A stretch of 64,000 bases of DNA from Desulfobulbaceae bacterium (GTDB lineage: Bacteria; Desulfobacterota; Desulfobulbia; Desulfobulbales; Desulfobulbaceae), in assembly GCA_023544645.1 (NCBI GenBank), contig JAMJFO010000011.1:1-64000 (forward strand). The letters run 5' to 3'. Below the pieces are notes generated by a model. That model worked only from the letters and a program-made list of their open reading frames with translations. It was not told the DNA's origin and did not search any database. Below are positions 50,208-60,573 of the stretch, one piece after another; the first letter of the stretch is position 1; every line of letters begins with the position of its first letter. The position numbers and the translations under genes were made by a program.

Positions 50208-50598
50208 CACTTCCTGCGTTTCGTTCAATTATTCTCGCAATCAGGTCTTTGGCAAACTCGACAATTGTCGGCTCGGCAAAATCACGGAATTCGCCGGCGT
50301 CAAAATAGCTGCCATGGCACCTCGGGCAGCTTTCGATCTGTATCGGCATCCTGCCGCGTTTTACTTCCTCCTTCTCCATTGACACATTACAGCGGGGACA
50401 CCGGATTTCCCGAATGGCATTATAATATTCCCCTATCGCCTGGTGCCCGATATCCGCCCTGTGCGACCCCGGGGCACTTTTAACCCGGCTCTGCTCCTGA
50501 TGGTCAAACCAGATCCCTCTGCATCGGGTGCAGCGATCAATCTCAATGGAGCAGATCCGGACCATCTCCATGTCTGCGTTACACTTCGGGCAGTTCAT
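50200..50598 (-). CDS. TFIIB-type zinc-ribbon protein
   Basis: Protein of 132 residues with two zinc-ribbon units: CPKC with CTRCRGIWFD (N-terminal) and CPRC with CPRCHGSYFDAGEF (C-terminal), the zf-TFIIB pattern. It probably binds zinc and acts in regulation or as a small chaperone. Coupled to the AI-2E transporter gene by an overlapping stop and start. Confidence 0.85.
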   Translation of the reverse strand: MNCPKCNADMEMVRICSIEIDRCTRCRGIWFDHQEQSRVKSAPGSHRADIGHQAIGEYYNAIREIRCPRCNVSMEKEEVKRGRMPIQIESCPRCHGSYFDAGEFRDFAEPTIVEFAKDLIARIIERNAGSDD

Positions 50599-50668
50599 CC
50601 GTACCGTTCACTTCTTGCTGTCGAATTATCAAAAATGTAATGCTTCATCCCTGTCAGCGGAAAGAGTA

Positions 50669-50836
50669 TCACAACGTTCCGAAGATAATTGATGAATCGT
50701 TCGGCCCCCTGAAGGGATGTCGGGCGATATTTTTCACCCCTGATTTTGCCAGCATTTCTGCAAGCTCCTCTTCCGAGTGGGAGCGTCCTCCCGGATTTCT
50801 CTCGCTGTCGCAGGCTGTATAAAACAACCAAAATAG
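50669..50836 (-). pseudogene. C-terminal remnant of a SAM-dependent methyltransferase
   Basis: On the minus strand, directly after and in frame with the stop of the cysteine peptidase gene, 55 codons read like the end of a methyltransferase of the acetylserotonin O-methyltransferase-like family: NPGGRSHSEEELAEMLAKSG, then RHPFRGPNDSSIIFGTL. No start or N-terminal part is present. It is a leftover from a deletion, not a gene. Confidence 0.6.
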
Positions 50837-51490
50837 TCAGCTTCCGGCCAAAACAACCGGTTTGCTGAGATAAAACATATCCTCGTCAATCATTCGCTGC
50901 AGCAGGCCCCACCACAAAGACAATTTTTCCGCATTGCCAACCCGCTTGCCCTGCCACTTCTTATCCTTTCTGGCGATCCAGTATCCATTCATATTAAAAC
51001 TGTAAACAGGCACAAGATCAGTACGTCTGGAAACAGGGAACAGCGCATTGACCATGGTATCCAGAACCAGCGGCTCCTCAGCCGGATCGAGCTGATAAGT
51101 AAGCACCATATGCGGCTTCCTGCTCTTAACCGGGATGACATAGGTAATCCGCATGTTATCTTCGGGCAGATCAAGATCCCTGAGAGTGAAATATTTCGCT
51201 ATGGCAAAATCCTCGCAATCACCGCTGCCCCGGACAAGGGTCTCCCTCATGGTCGCCCAGTAATCTTTACTGCCATACAGATCCTGATCTTCCACATAAA
51301 GGAACTCGTTGAAATAATTATTAACGGAAACCACTTTTTCCCTGGGCGGGGCTGAACGGTTTTCCTTCACAAACAGCTGCCAGTGCCGAATGCGGGCAAA
51401 TTCCGTATCGGTTGGGGCCTTAGCGCACCCGAACCCGGCCAGGACTGCCAGCAGAACAAACAATAAAAGCGGCTTATACCGAGAGAACAT
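50837..51490 (-). CDS. Bacterial transglutaminase-like cysteine peptidase (BTLCP), lipoprotein
   Basis: Lipoprotein of 217 residues with lipobox LAGFGC (Cys near 21). The catalytic Cys sits in GSGDCEDFAIAKY, His in KPHMVLTY and an acidic residue shortly after (PLVLDTM), the BTLCP set as in LapG-type periplasmic proteases. The ATG at 51490 is chosen because the upstream 53 codons are a basic, unlikely leader overlapping the next transporter gene. LapG is controlled by c-di-GMP through LapD in other bacteria; no LapD-like gene is seen here. Confidence 0.82.
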   Translation of the reverse strand: MFSRYKPLLLFVLLAVLAGFGCAKAPTDTEFARIRHWQLFVKENRSAPPREKVVSVNNYFNEFLYVEDQDLYGSKDYWATMRETLVRGSGDCEDFAIAKYFTLRDLDLPEDNMRITYVIPVKSRKPHMVLTYQLDPAEEPLVLDTMVNALFPVSRRTDLVPVYSFNMNGYWIARKDKKWQGKRVGNAEKLSLWWGLLQRMIDEDMFYLSKPVVLAGS

Positions 51491-51560
51491 AGCAGCCCGG
51501 CGGCTGTTGAACCGACTGTTCTTCAAACTGGATTTACTCTGGTCGCAAAATACACATAGA

Positions 51561-52751
51561 TCATCCTGCTTCTTCCTGCCCGGACTTCCAGGCCGGACTC
51601 GTTTCCGTATCATGTCCGCCGGTCGCCTCATCGTCCGTCCGGTAGACATTCATGTATAATTCCGACAGGGTCAGAAACGCGGTCACAATGAGGGGACCGT
51701 AGATAATTCCCAGAACGCCAAAGACACTCATTCCTCCGATGATGGCAAGGAAAACGAGCAGGGTGTGCATCCGGACGTGGTTTCCGACGAATTTAGGTTT
51801 GAGCAGATATTCGACTGAAAAGGAAAGAACTATATAGAATATAAAGACGATGATCGCCTTGCCGACATACCCGCCGGTTAGCAGAATGATCGAAGTCGGG
51901 ACCAGGATCAGCCCGATCCCGAAAATAGGCAGGAATGCAAGCACTGCCATCACGCTTCCCCAGAGGATGGGTGACTTGAGTCCAAGCAAGGCAAAAAAAA
52001 CACTGCCCAGCAGTCCCTGGAACAATCCGCTGATGCCGTTCACTACCAGAATCGCCCCGGAGATTTCCATGAACTTCTTAATCAGCAGCTCATCCTGATC
52101 ATCTGGCAGGGGAGAAAGTTTGATCATGAACAGCAGCAACCGGTCCATCTCGATCAGCAGAAAATACACCACCAGAATAAGGATACAGAAATGGAGGACA
52201 AAGCTCATGATATTGCCTGCCCAGACCGATGCCTGGCTGTAGATGAACAGCCCGACGGTACCGCCAATTCTGGACAGGGTCCCGGTGAGATCAGCAGGAT
52301 CAAAATTTATACCCATTCCTGCGAGAACTTCTTGTGCCTCTCGCATCAATGTATTATTTTGGATAAATTCCTGCAGCCGGAGCAATAGATTGGTGTCCTT
52401 GACAAGCTGATACAGGTTAAGCGTTTCACTTGAAAGCGCCCCGATACAGAAGGTCAATGGAACAAAAACGATCAGAACGATCAGCACACAGGTCATGATG
52501 GAAGCCAACCATGGCGACATCCAGCGAAGCAGCCAGGAATATACCGGGCGAAAAATGCCGGCCAGCAGAAAAGCCAGGATCAGCAGCTGCCAGAAAGGCC
52601 ATAGAACCCCGCCGAGCAGAATAATGGACAGGATAAATATAACAAAGAAAAACTTTGCCTGGGCCGTGTTAAGCGGCCTCCTGGCCGGAGGCCGCATGCC
52701 GCCGGATACCGCATCCGGTATACTGTCGTCCTTGTTGGCAGAATGATGCAT
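51561..52751 (-). CDS. AI-2E family (PerM-type) transporter 2
   Basis: Membrane protein of about 396 residues, a second AI-2E/PerM family member, with FLAIIGGMSVFGVLGIIYGP in the C-terminal half and long hydrophobic segments from residue ~30. It is only moderately like the first one 1.3 kb away. The ATG at 52751 (MHHSANKDD) is preferred over the earlier 52793. It lies upstream of the BTLCP gene on the same strand. Confidence 0.85.
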   Translation of the reverse strand: MHHSANKDDSIPDAVSGGMRPPARRPLNTAQAKFFFVIFILSIILLGGVLWPFWQLLILAFLLAGIFRPVYSWLLRWMSPWLASIMTCVLIVLIVFVPLTFCIGALSSETLNLYQLVKDTNLLLRLQEFIQNNTLMREAQEVLAGMGINFDPADLTGTLSRIGGTVGLFIYSQASVWAGNIMSFVLHFCILILVVYFLLIEMDRLLLFMIKLSPLPDDQDELLIKKFMEISGAILVVNGISGLFQGLLGSVFFALLGLKSPILWGSVMAVLAFLPIFGIGLILVPTSIILLTGGYVGKAIIVFIFYIVLSFSVEYLLKPKFVGNHVRMHTLLVFLAIIGGMSVFGVLGIIYGPLIVTAFLTLSELYMNVYRTDDEATGGHDTETSPAWKSGQEEAG

Positions 52752-52857
52752 AGCCGTTTTTCCCCGTGCTGGCGCAATATAAAGTGAGAACATTTGTTTT
52801 CGGATATTCTACCGTCTCAGATAAAAAAAGAAAACCAGTTTACGAAACAGGGCCCAA

Positions 52858-53946
52858 ATGATGCTGAACAAGGAGCTTGAAGTCACACTTAACAAGGCTG
52901 GGGATTCCCAGCTGAAAATAAAACCGGACCAAAACAAACTCGGATTTGGAGTCCATTTTACGGATCACATGTTCGTCATGCACTGGAACCATGAACAGGG
53001 CTGGCACAATGCCGAGATCTGCGCCTATCAGAATTTCTCCCTTGATCCGGCGGCCATGGTTTTCCACTACGGACAGGAAATCTTCGAAGGGCTTAAAGCC
53101 TACCGCGGCGCCGATAATCAGATCCTGCTGTTCAGGCCGATGGACAACCTGAACCGGATGAATAACTCCGCCCTGCGGTTATGCATGCCCCGCATGCCGA
53201 TGAAGGAAGTGCTCAAGGCGATGAAGGCCCTGATTTATCTGGACCGGGAATGGGTTCCGGGCAACGAGGGGGCGACCCTGTACATCCGGCCGACCATGAT
53301 CGCCACGGAACCGGCCCTGGGGCTGAAACCTTCCAGCCAGTATACCTTTTTCATCATCATGAGCCCTGTCGGCGCCTACTATGCCGAGGGCTTCAACCCC
53401 GTGCGCATCTATGTTGAAGAGACCTATGTCCGCGCTGTGGCGGGCGGTGTCGGAGAGGCCAAGACCGGCGGCAACTACGCGGCCAGCGTCAAGGCGCTCA
53501 CCGAGGCCCAGCAGAAAGGATATGCCCAGGTCCTGTGGCTCGATGCCGTGGAGCGGAAATATGTCGAAGAGGTCGGAACGTCAAACATCTTCTTTGTCAT
53601 TGACGACCAGCTTATCACCCCGCCTCTTTCCGGCACCATCCTGCCCGGCATCACCAGGGATTCCGTGCTCCAGCTGGCCCGTGATCTGGGCATCAAAACA
53701 TTGGAGCGGAAAATTACCATTGACGAGGTATTCCAGGCCTGGGAAAACGGCTCCCTGAAAGAGGTTTTCAGCACCGGTACGGCCGCCGTCATCTCGCCTG
53801 TCGGCGAATTGTGCTACAGAAACCAGGTCATCTCCATCAACGACAACAAACCCGGGGAACTGTCCACCATGTTCTTCAACGAACTCCAGGCGCTGCAACG
53901 GGGCCAGAGAGAGGACAAGCACAACTGGCTGGTCCGGGTGGCCTGA
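52858..53946 (+). CDS. ilvE: Branched-chain amino acid aminotransferase
   Basis: Class IV PLP-dependent aminotransferase of 362 residues that makes valine, leucine and isoleucine from their keto acids. The PLP lysine lies in GEAKTGGNYAAS (near residue 205), with EVGTSNIFFV and STGTAAVISPVGEL around the cofactor phosphate. The long N-terminal domain is that of the eukaryote-like/IlvE group of about 360 residues. It is monocistronic and followed by a terminator. Confidence 0.93.
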   Translation: MMLNKELEVTLNKAGDSQLKIKPDQNKLGFGVHFTDHMFVMHWNHEQGWHNAEICAYQNFSLDPAAMVFHYGQEIFEGLKAYRGADNQILLFRPMDNLNRMNNSALRLCMPRMPMKEVLKAMKALIYLDREWVPGNEGATLYIRPTMIATEPALGLKPSSQYTFFIIMSPVGAYYAEGFNPVRIYVEETYVRAVAGGVGEAKTGGNYAASVKALTEAQQKGYAQVLWLDAVERKYVEEVGTSNIFFVIDDQLITPPLSGTILPGITRDSVLQLARDLGIKTLERKITIDEVFQAWENGSLKEVFSTGTAAVISPVGELCYRNQVISINDNKPGELSTMFFNELQALQRGQREDKHNWLVRVA

Positions 53947-53990
53947 AAACCCGCGCGACACCCCGAAAATCCAACATTTTCCTTTTTTAT

Positions 53991-54030
53991 TCAAGGGAAT
54001 GAAATTTTTTTTTTCGTTCCCTTGATTTTT
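53991..54030 (+). terminator. Terminator after ilvE
   Basis: TCAAGGGAA pairs with TTCCCTTGA across an A/T-rich loop, and a T-run follows at 54026. It separates ilvE from the chaperone promoter, which begins immediately after. Confidence 0.8.
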
Positions 54031-54060
54031 CTTGAACCATCACTATAGTTTTGCCCATCT
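54031..54060 (+). promoter_or_regulatory. Sigma-32-like heat-shock promoter of groES-groEL
   Basis: CTTGAAC at 54031-54037 and CCCATCT at 54054-54060, with 16 bases between them, match the RpoH consensus CTTGAAA-N11-16-CCCATNT closely. No CIRCE inverted repeat is visible upstream of groES. Confidence 0.7.
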
Positions 54061-54181
54061 CATAGGCAGAAACCGTGTTTTTGTCAGGATTAAAGGGATT
54101 TGCGCCGAACCTGAACAAAGACTTTCATGACGGCTCAAGCCATTTACTCATCTAAATAATTTTTAAACAGGAGGACTATCC

Positions 54182-54472
54182 ATGAAAATTCGTCCGTTGA
54201 ATGACCGTATACTGGTCAAGCGATTGGAGGAAGAGGGAAAAACTGCCGGGGGAATTATTATCCCGGACTCTGCCAAAGAAAAACCGGCCGAAGGCGAGAT
54301 CGTCGCTGTCGGCGCCGGTAAAATGAACGATAAAGGCGAACGCATGGCCATGGATGTTAAGCCCGGTGATCGCGTATTGTTCTCCAAGTATGGCGGGACC
54401 GATGTTAAAATCGAAGGCGAAGATTACCTCATCATGCGTGAGGACGATATCCTTGGCGTTGTTGAAGGCTGA
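54182..54472 (+). CDS. groES: Co-chaperonin GroES
   Basis: GroES of 96 residues, the lid of the GroEL chamber. The N-terminal [14 protein letters not shown] and the mobile loop [13 protein letters not shown] (residues ~25-37) are typical, as is the C-terminal [19 protein letters not shown]-type ribosome site precedes the ATG. First gene of the two-gene heat-shock operon. Confidence 0.98.
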   Translation: MKIRPLNDRILVKRLEEEGKTAGGIIIPDSAKEKPAEGEIVAVGAGKMNDKGERMAMDVKPGDRVLFSKYGGTDVKIEGEDYLIMREDDILGVVEG

Positions 54473-54489
54473 TTAAGATTTACATATAA

Positions 54490-56157
<1,668 letters not shown>

Positions 56158-56194
56158 CCCCCACCCTGCCATTCCGGCAGTTTATATATTAAGG

Positions 56195-56233
56195 AGTCCT
56201 TTCGCTGGTGCAATCCGGCGGAAGGACTTTTTA
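56195..56233 (+). terminator. Terminator after groEL
   Basis: AGTCCTTTCGCTGG (56195-56208) pairs with CCGGCGGAAGGACT (56215-56228) with G-U pairs, followed by TTTTT. Confidence 0.82.
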
Positions 56234-56305
56234 CTTTCCTGTTGACAAACAAACAGAAAAATTGCTAAATAACCCGTTTTAACATGCTTCATCTTATTTT
56301 TTCAT

Positions 56306-56382
56306 GGCGATGTAGCTCAGCCGGTTAGAGCGCACGGCTCATATCCGTGGTGTCCGGGGTTCAAGTCCCTGCATCGCCACCA
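56306..56382 (+). tRNA. tRNA-Met (CAT), likely island integration site
   Basis: Acceptor GGCGATG pairs with CATCGCC; anticodon loop CTCATAT reads CAT; T-arm GGGGTTCAAGTCCC; CCA is encoded. It could be an elongator Met or an Ile(CAT) tRNA. The integrase gene 180 bases downstream suggests that the 3' end of this tRNA is the attachment site. Confidence 0.9.
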
Positions 56383-56414
56383 CTTGCATAAACAGTATCG
56401 TCCGATACTGTCCG

Positions 56415-56446
56415 AAAAGGCCCGAAAAATCGGGCCTTTTCTTTTT
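56415..56446 (+). terminator. Terminator after tRNA-Met
   Basis: AAAAGGCCCGA (56415-56425) and TCGGGCCTTTT (56430-56440) form a perfect 11-bp stem around AAAA; T-rich sequence follows. Confidence 0.85.
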
Positions 56447-56490
56447 TCCTTTGTCCGACCAAGCATATCAGGATATAGTGAAATCCGAGG

Positions 56491-56556
56491 TTTTTGGGGG
56501 CCTTTTTTAAGGCAAAAAGCCCCCAAAGCAAAATGGAAGCCCCCAAAAACGGAGGA
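56491..56556 (+). promoter_or_regulatory. Integrase leader with three-way competing arms
   Basis: Arm A TTTTTGGGGGC (56491-56501) can pair with arm B GCCCCCAAA (56519-56527) over 9 bp or arm C GCCCCCAAAAA (56539-56549) over 11 bp. Arm C ends one base before the ribosome site GGAGGA, so the A-C pairing could reduce ribosome access. Function is inferred from pairing only. Confidence 0.45.
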
Positions 56557-56563
56557 AAGCACC

Positions 56564-57796
56564 ATGCCACGGAGGATTGCACCGCTCACTGACACCAAAG
56601 TCAGAACCGTTAAGCCGACGGCAAAACCGCAAAAGCTTTTCGACGGCTGGGGATTGTACCTCCTGGTGACCCCAACCGGGGGAAAACTCTGGAATCTCAA
56701 ATATCGTATCAACGGCAAAGAAAAAAAGTTGTCACTCGGCGCCTACCCCGACGTATCACTTGCCGATGCCAGGATGAAACGCGACCACGCCAGAACACTG
56801 CTGGCAAACGAGATCGATCCCAGCGACATAAAAAAAGCTCAGAAGGCTGCCGGCGTGCAGGAAACAGAAACTTTTGAGATTATCGCCCGGGAATGGCACG
56901 CTAAATTTTCTCCATCCTGGGCATCAAGCCATGCCACCAAGATCATCCGACGTCTAGAACTCTATGTCTTTCCTTGGCTCGGATCTAAGCAGATCAAATC
57001 CATCACTGCACCTGAACTATTGTCAGTCCTCAGAAGAATAGAGGCGAAAGGTACCCTTGAGACCGCTCACCGGACACAGCAGAACTGCGGACAGGTTTTT
57101 CGCTATGCCGTCGCCACCGGCCGAGCCGAACGCGACCCAACCGGCGATCTGCGCGGCGCTATACCTCCGGCCAATGGCAAACATATGGCCACAATTACCG
57201 ACCCGAAGGAAATTACCGGCCTGCTGCGGGCAATAAATGACTACCAGGGAAGTATTGTTACACGGTGTGCCATGCAACTTGCCCCACTGGTCTTTGTCCG
57301 TCCCGGAGAATTGCGGCATGCGGAATGGCGGGAAATAAATTTTGAAACAGCGGAATGGAGAATTTCAGCTGACAAAATGAAGTCAGGCTCTCCACATATC
57401 GTGCCGCTTTCGAGGCAGGCAATAGCTGTTTTGCAGGAGATACATCCCCTGACCGGACATGGCCGGTATGTCTTCCCAAGTCCCCGCACCGATACCAGAC
57501 CCATGAGCAACAATGCCGTTCTCGCTGCCTTGAGAAGAATGGGATATGCCAAGGAAGAAATGAGCGGCCACGGATTCAGGAGCATGGCCAGCACCCTGCT
57601 GAACGAGCAGGGCTGGAATCGGGACGCCATTGAACGTCAACTCGCCCATGCCGAACGCAACAGGGTGCGAGCCTCATACAATTATGCCGAATATCTCCCT
57701 GAACGAAGAAAAATGATGCAGTCTTGGGCCGATTACCTTGACCGCCTTGCAAGGGATGAGGAAAACAAAATCGTGCCAATCAGGGCTGCGAGATAA
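56564..57796 (+). CDS. Tyrosine recombinase / P4-type integrase
   Basis: Integrase of 410 residues. The N-terminal DUF4102-like domain (TDTKVRTVKPTAKPQKLFDG, then YRINGKEKKLSLGAYPDVSL) is typical of CP4-57/P4-type island integrases. Catalytic residues: R246 (RPGELR), H336 and R339 (HGFR), H362 (AHAERN) and Y372. The ATG at 56564 follows GGAGGA; a longer reading back to 56384 is translated leader. It sits directly after tRNA-Met, the usual target for this class, and marks the left edge of a genomic island. Confidence 0.95.
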   Translation: MPRRIAPLTDTKVRTVKPTAKPQKLFDGWGLYLLVTPTGGKLWNLKYRINGKEKKLSLGAYPDVSLADARMKRDHARTLLANEIDPSDIKKAQKAAGVQETETFEIIAREWHAKFSPSWASSHATKIIRRLELYVFPWLGSKQIKSITAPELLSVLRRIEAKGTLETAHRTQQNCGQVFRYAVATGRAERDPTGDLRGAIPPANGKHMATITDPKEITGLLRAINDYQGSIVTRCAMQLAPLVFVRPGELRHAEWREINFETAEWRISADKMKSGSPHIVPLSRQAIAVLQEIHPLTGHGRYVFPSPRTDTRPMSNNAVLAALRRMGYAKEEMSGHGFRSMASTLLNEQGWNRDAIERQLAHAERNRVRASYNYAEYLPERRKMMQSWADYLDRLARDEENKIVPIRAAR

Positions 57797-57887
57797 AGAT
57801 GTCAGGCATGATGGACCCAAAGGAAGATAAATTTACGGTACATAACACCTCATCACGTTCCATGGCGCCGTACTCCAGATATTGACA

Positions 57888-60557
57888 ATGAAGCAGACTA
57901 ACGAACTTGCCGCTGTATTGATGCCGGATGGTTCCATCCAGCTTGAGTGGGCTCCTCTTGTTACCGCGGGGCTGAATCAGCACAGTCTCACAGTGCAAAA
58001 TGAAATATACGCGCGCTATGCCGCCGAACCGGACGCTTGGCTGTTTTCCCTGGGTTTCTGCTCCAAAAGCACCCCTTTTCCTCCCTCATTGGCGTTCTGG
58101 CGAACATTCTCCAGTCTTTTTATTCATAAACTCAAGCTCACTCCCGACCTGGAGGAACTACGCTCCGACGCCTCGGTTTCCCTCTCGGATGACGAACGCA
58201 CCCAACTGCTGCAAACAGCCCCCCTCATGCCCGGTGGTGAATATCTGACCGCCGATGCTCTTACAATATTGTGGGAGGCTCTCCATGAAACTTTTTATCA
58301 AAAAATTGACGCATTCGACGGAACGGTTGCGGATTTTTTCCTGGAATACAGCCCGGATATCCATCTTGCGGGCCGGATTTATTTCCATCTGGTTGAAAAC
58401 CGCGAGCATGAATCCCCCTTTGCCTTTCTTGCCACCTATTCGACCAGGTTGAGCAAAGACGGAGAATCCAGGCACCTGCCCCTGAAATATGCCCTGGAAG
58501 AATACAGGGATGACAACGAGAAACTGCTGAAACTGCTGGTCACCGTTGATGACGCGGCGCAGAAAAGCGAGTTGATAGCAGGCCTGCGGGATAGCGGTGA
58601 GCTATTTTACCCTTTGGCCTGGTCATCAAAAGAGGCATTTGCCTTTCTGCGGGAAATCCCGATTTACGAAGAGGCCGGCATCCTCTGCCGCATCCCCAAC
58701 TGGTGGAAGAAAAAGAGCGCCGCCATCACCATTCAGGTCAGTATCGGTGAAAAGCCCCCCTCAATGGTCGGCATGGATGCCCTGCTTGACTTCACGCCAC
58801 GGCTGATGCTCGGCGACATGGAAATACCAGAGGAAGATGCCCGCAGGCTGATGCAGGAGTCCGAGGGACTGGCTTTTCTCAAAAACAAATGGGTGGCGGT
58901 GGACCCGGAAAAACTGCGGCAGACCCTGGAGGCATTTGAAAAGGCCGGCGCCCTGAACGGGGATGAGGGCATCAGTCTGCTTGATGCCATGCGTTTTTCC
59001 ATGAATCCCCGGAAAATGCTGGGCGCTGGGGCCGCGGATATATCCGGCATTTCCCACGGAGAATGGCTGCAAACGGTTTTTTCCCGGCTGCAGCGACCCG
59101 AGACAATCGGCAGGGTTAAAATCGGCAGGTCGTTCAAGGCCAGACTGCGGCCCTATCAGCAAGATGGCCTGAACTGGCTGTTTTATCTGCACAAGCTAAA
59201 ACTCGGCGCCTGCCTGGCCGATGACATGGGCCTGGGCAAAACCGTGCAGGTCCTGGCCTTGCTTGACGTGCTCAAAGCCGAAAGCAAGAAGGCAGCGGCA
59301 TCCCTTCTGATCATCCCGGCATCGCTTCTTGCCAACTGGACCGGCGAAATACAAAAATTTTCGCCGGGACTCTCGCACTTTGTCGCCCATCCCGATTTCC
59401 ACCGGCCCGGCCGGGTGCCGGCGTTCTCTGCGGAAGAACTTGACGGAATGGATCTGGTCATCACCACCTATGCGGTGGCCCAGCGATATGAGTGGATCCG
59501 GGAGCACACCTGGAATTACGTGATCCTCGATGAAGCCCAGGCCATTAAAAACCCGGGCGCCAAACAGACCAGGGCGGTGAAAAACCTTTCCGCCGGCAAC
59601 CGGATCATCATGACCGGCACCCCGGTGGAAAACAGGCTGTCCGATCTCTGGAGCCTGTTCGATTTTATCAATCCCGGACTTCTGGGCAACGCCAGGGAAT
59701 TCACTGATTTGACCAAAAGACTTGCCAATGACCCCAACGGCTACGCCGGGCTGCGCCGGGTGGTCAGTCCGTTTATTCTCCGGCGGTTGAAGACGGACAG
59801 GTCGATCATCTCCGATCTTCCGGACAAGGTGGAGATGAAAACCTGGGCTGCCATGAGCAAAAAACAGGCAGTCCTGTACGGCGAGGTCGTATCCGGCATC
59901 AGGAAGGCGCTTGAGCACACGGAAGGTATACAGCGCCGTGGGCTTATTTTATCGGCGCTCATCAAATTCAAGCAGCTCTGCAACCACCCGTCGCAGTATC
60001 TGGGCCTGGACCATTTCGATGAAAAGGAAAGCGGCAAATTCCAAAGACTGCGGGAAATATGTGAAACCATCTCGGAAAAAAGGGAGCGAGTTCTGGTCTT
60101 TACCCAGTTCAAGGAAATGACCGGTCCTCTTTCCCGTTTTCTGGCATCTATTTTCAAACGGGAAGGCTTGGTCCTGCATGGCAGCGTACCGGTCGGCAAA
60201 CGAAAAGAACTGGTTGAAACATTTCAGGGTCGTGATTATGTGCCTTTTTTTGTATTGTCCCTCAAAGCGGGAGGGGTAGGGCTCAATTTGACTGCCGCCG
60301 GCCACGTCATCCACTTTGATCGCTGGTGGAACCCGGCGGTGGAGAACCAGGCTACCGACAGGGCCTTCCGCATTGGCCAGAAAAAAAATGTCATGGTCCA
60401 TAAATTTCTGACCAAGGGTACCATTGAGGAAAAGATCGACCATATGCTTGTCGAGAAAGCAAAACTCTCCGATGAGGTGGTCGCAGCAACCGGTGAAAAC
60501 TGGCTCACCGAGATGAGCAATGAGGAACTGTTCGACCTGTTTACGCTGAATATGTAA
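57888..60557 (+). CDS. SNF2-family DNA-dependent ATPase (RapA/SWI2-like)
   Basis: SF2 SNF2-type ATPase of 889 residues. The N-terminal ~400 residues are a long helical/beta region typical of the bacterial SNF2 branch. The motor starts near LRPYQQDGLNWLF, with Walker A DDMGLGKT (near 445-452), DEAQ box at 548-551 and TGTPVENRLSDLW. The second lobe has FTQFKEM and GGVGLNLTAAGHVIHFDRWW, then QATDRAFRIGQ. It is followed at 16 bases by a SWIM zinc-finger gene, a known companion. Such pairs occur on islands and have been connected with defence, but the function here is unknown. Confidence 0.93.
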   Translation: MKQTNELAAVLMPDGSIQLEWAPLVTAGLNQHSLTVQNEIYARYAAEPDAWLFSLGFCSKSTPFPPSLAFWRTFSSLFIHKLKLTPDLEELRSDASVSLSDDERTQLLQTAPLMPGGEYLTADALTILWEALHETFYQKIDAFDGTVADFFLEYSPDIHLAGRIYFHLVENREHESPFAFLATYSTRLSKDGESRHLPLKYALEEYRDDNEKLLKLLVTVDDAAQKSELIAGLRDSGELFYPLAWSSKEAFAFLREIPIYEEAGILCRIPNWWKKKSAAITIQVSIGEKPPSMVGMDALLDFTPRLMLGDMEIPEEDARRLMQESEGLAFLKNKWVAVDPEKLRQTLEAFEKAGALNGDEGISLLDAMRFSMNPRKMLGAGAADISGISHGEWLQTVFSRLQRPETIGRVKIGRSFKARLRPYQQDGLNWLFYLHKLKLGACLADDMGLGKTVQVLALLDVLKAESKKAAASLLIIPASLLANWTGEIQKFSPGLSHFVAHPDFHRPGRVPAFSAEELDGMDLVITTYAVAQRYEWIREHTWNYVILDEAQAIKNPGAKQTRAVKNLSAGNRIIMTGTPVENRLSDLWSLFDFINPGLLGNAREFTDLTKRLANDPNGYAGLRRVVSPFILRRLKTDRSIISDLPDKVEMKTWAAMSKKQAVLYGEVVSGIRKALEHTEGIQRRGLILSALIKFKQLCNHPSQYLGLDHFDEKESGKFQRLREICETISEKRERVLVFTQFKEMTGPLSRFLASIFKREGLVLHGSVPVGKRKELVETFQGRDYVPFFVLSLKAGGVGLNLTAAGHVIHFDRWWNPAVENQATDRAFRIGQKKNVMVHKFLTKGTIEEKIDHMLVEKAKLSDEVVAATGENWLTEMSNEELFDLFTLNM

Positions 60558-60573
60558 GGGGGCAGAGACAAAA

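Noticed and set aside
54061-54181. CIRCE element before groES
   Set aside because: No TTAGCACTC / GAGTGCTAA pair is present.
56384-56563. 60-codon extension of the integrase start
   Set aside because: The segment contains the tRNA terminator and leader hairpins; the ATG at 56564 has a proper ribosome site and the family N-terminus.
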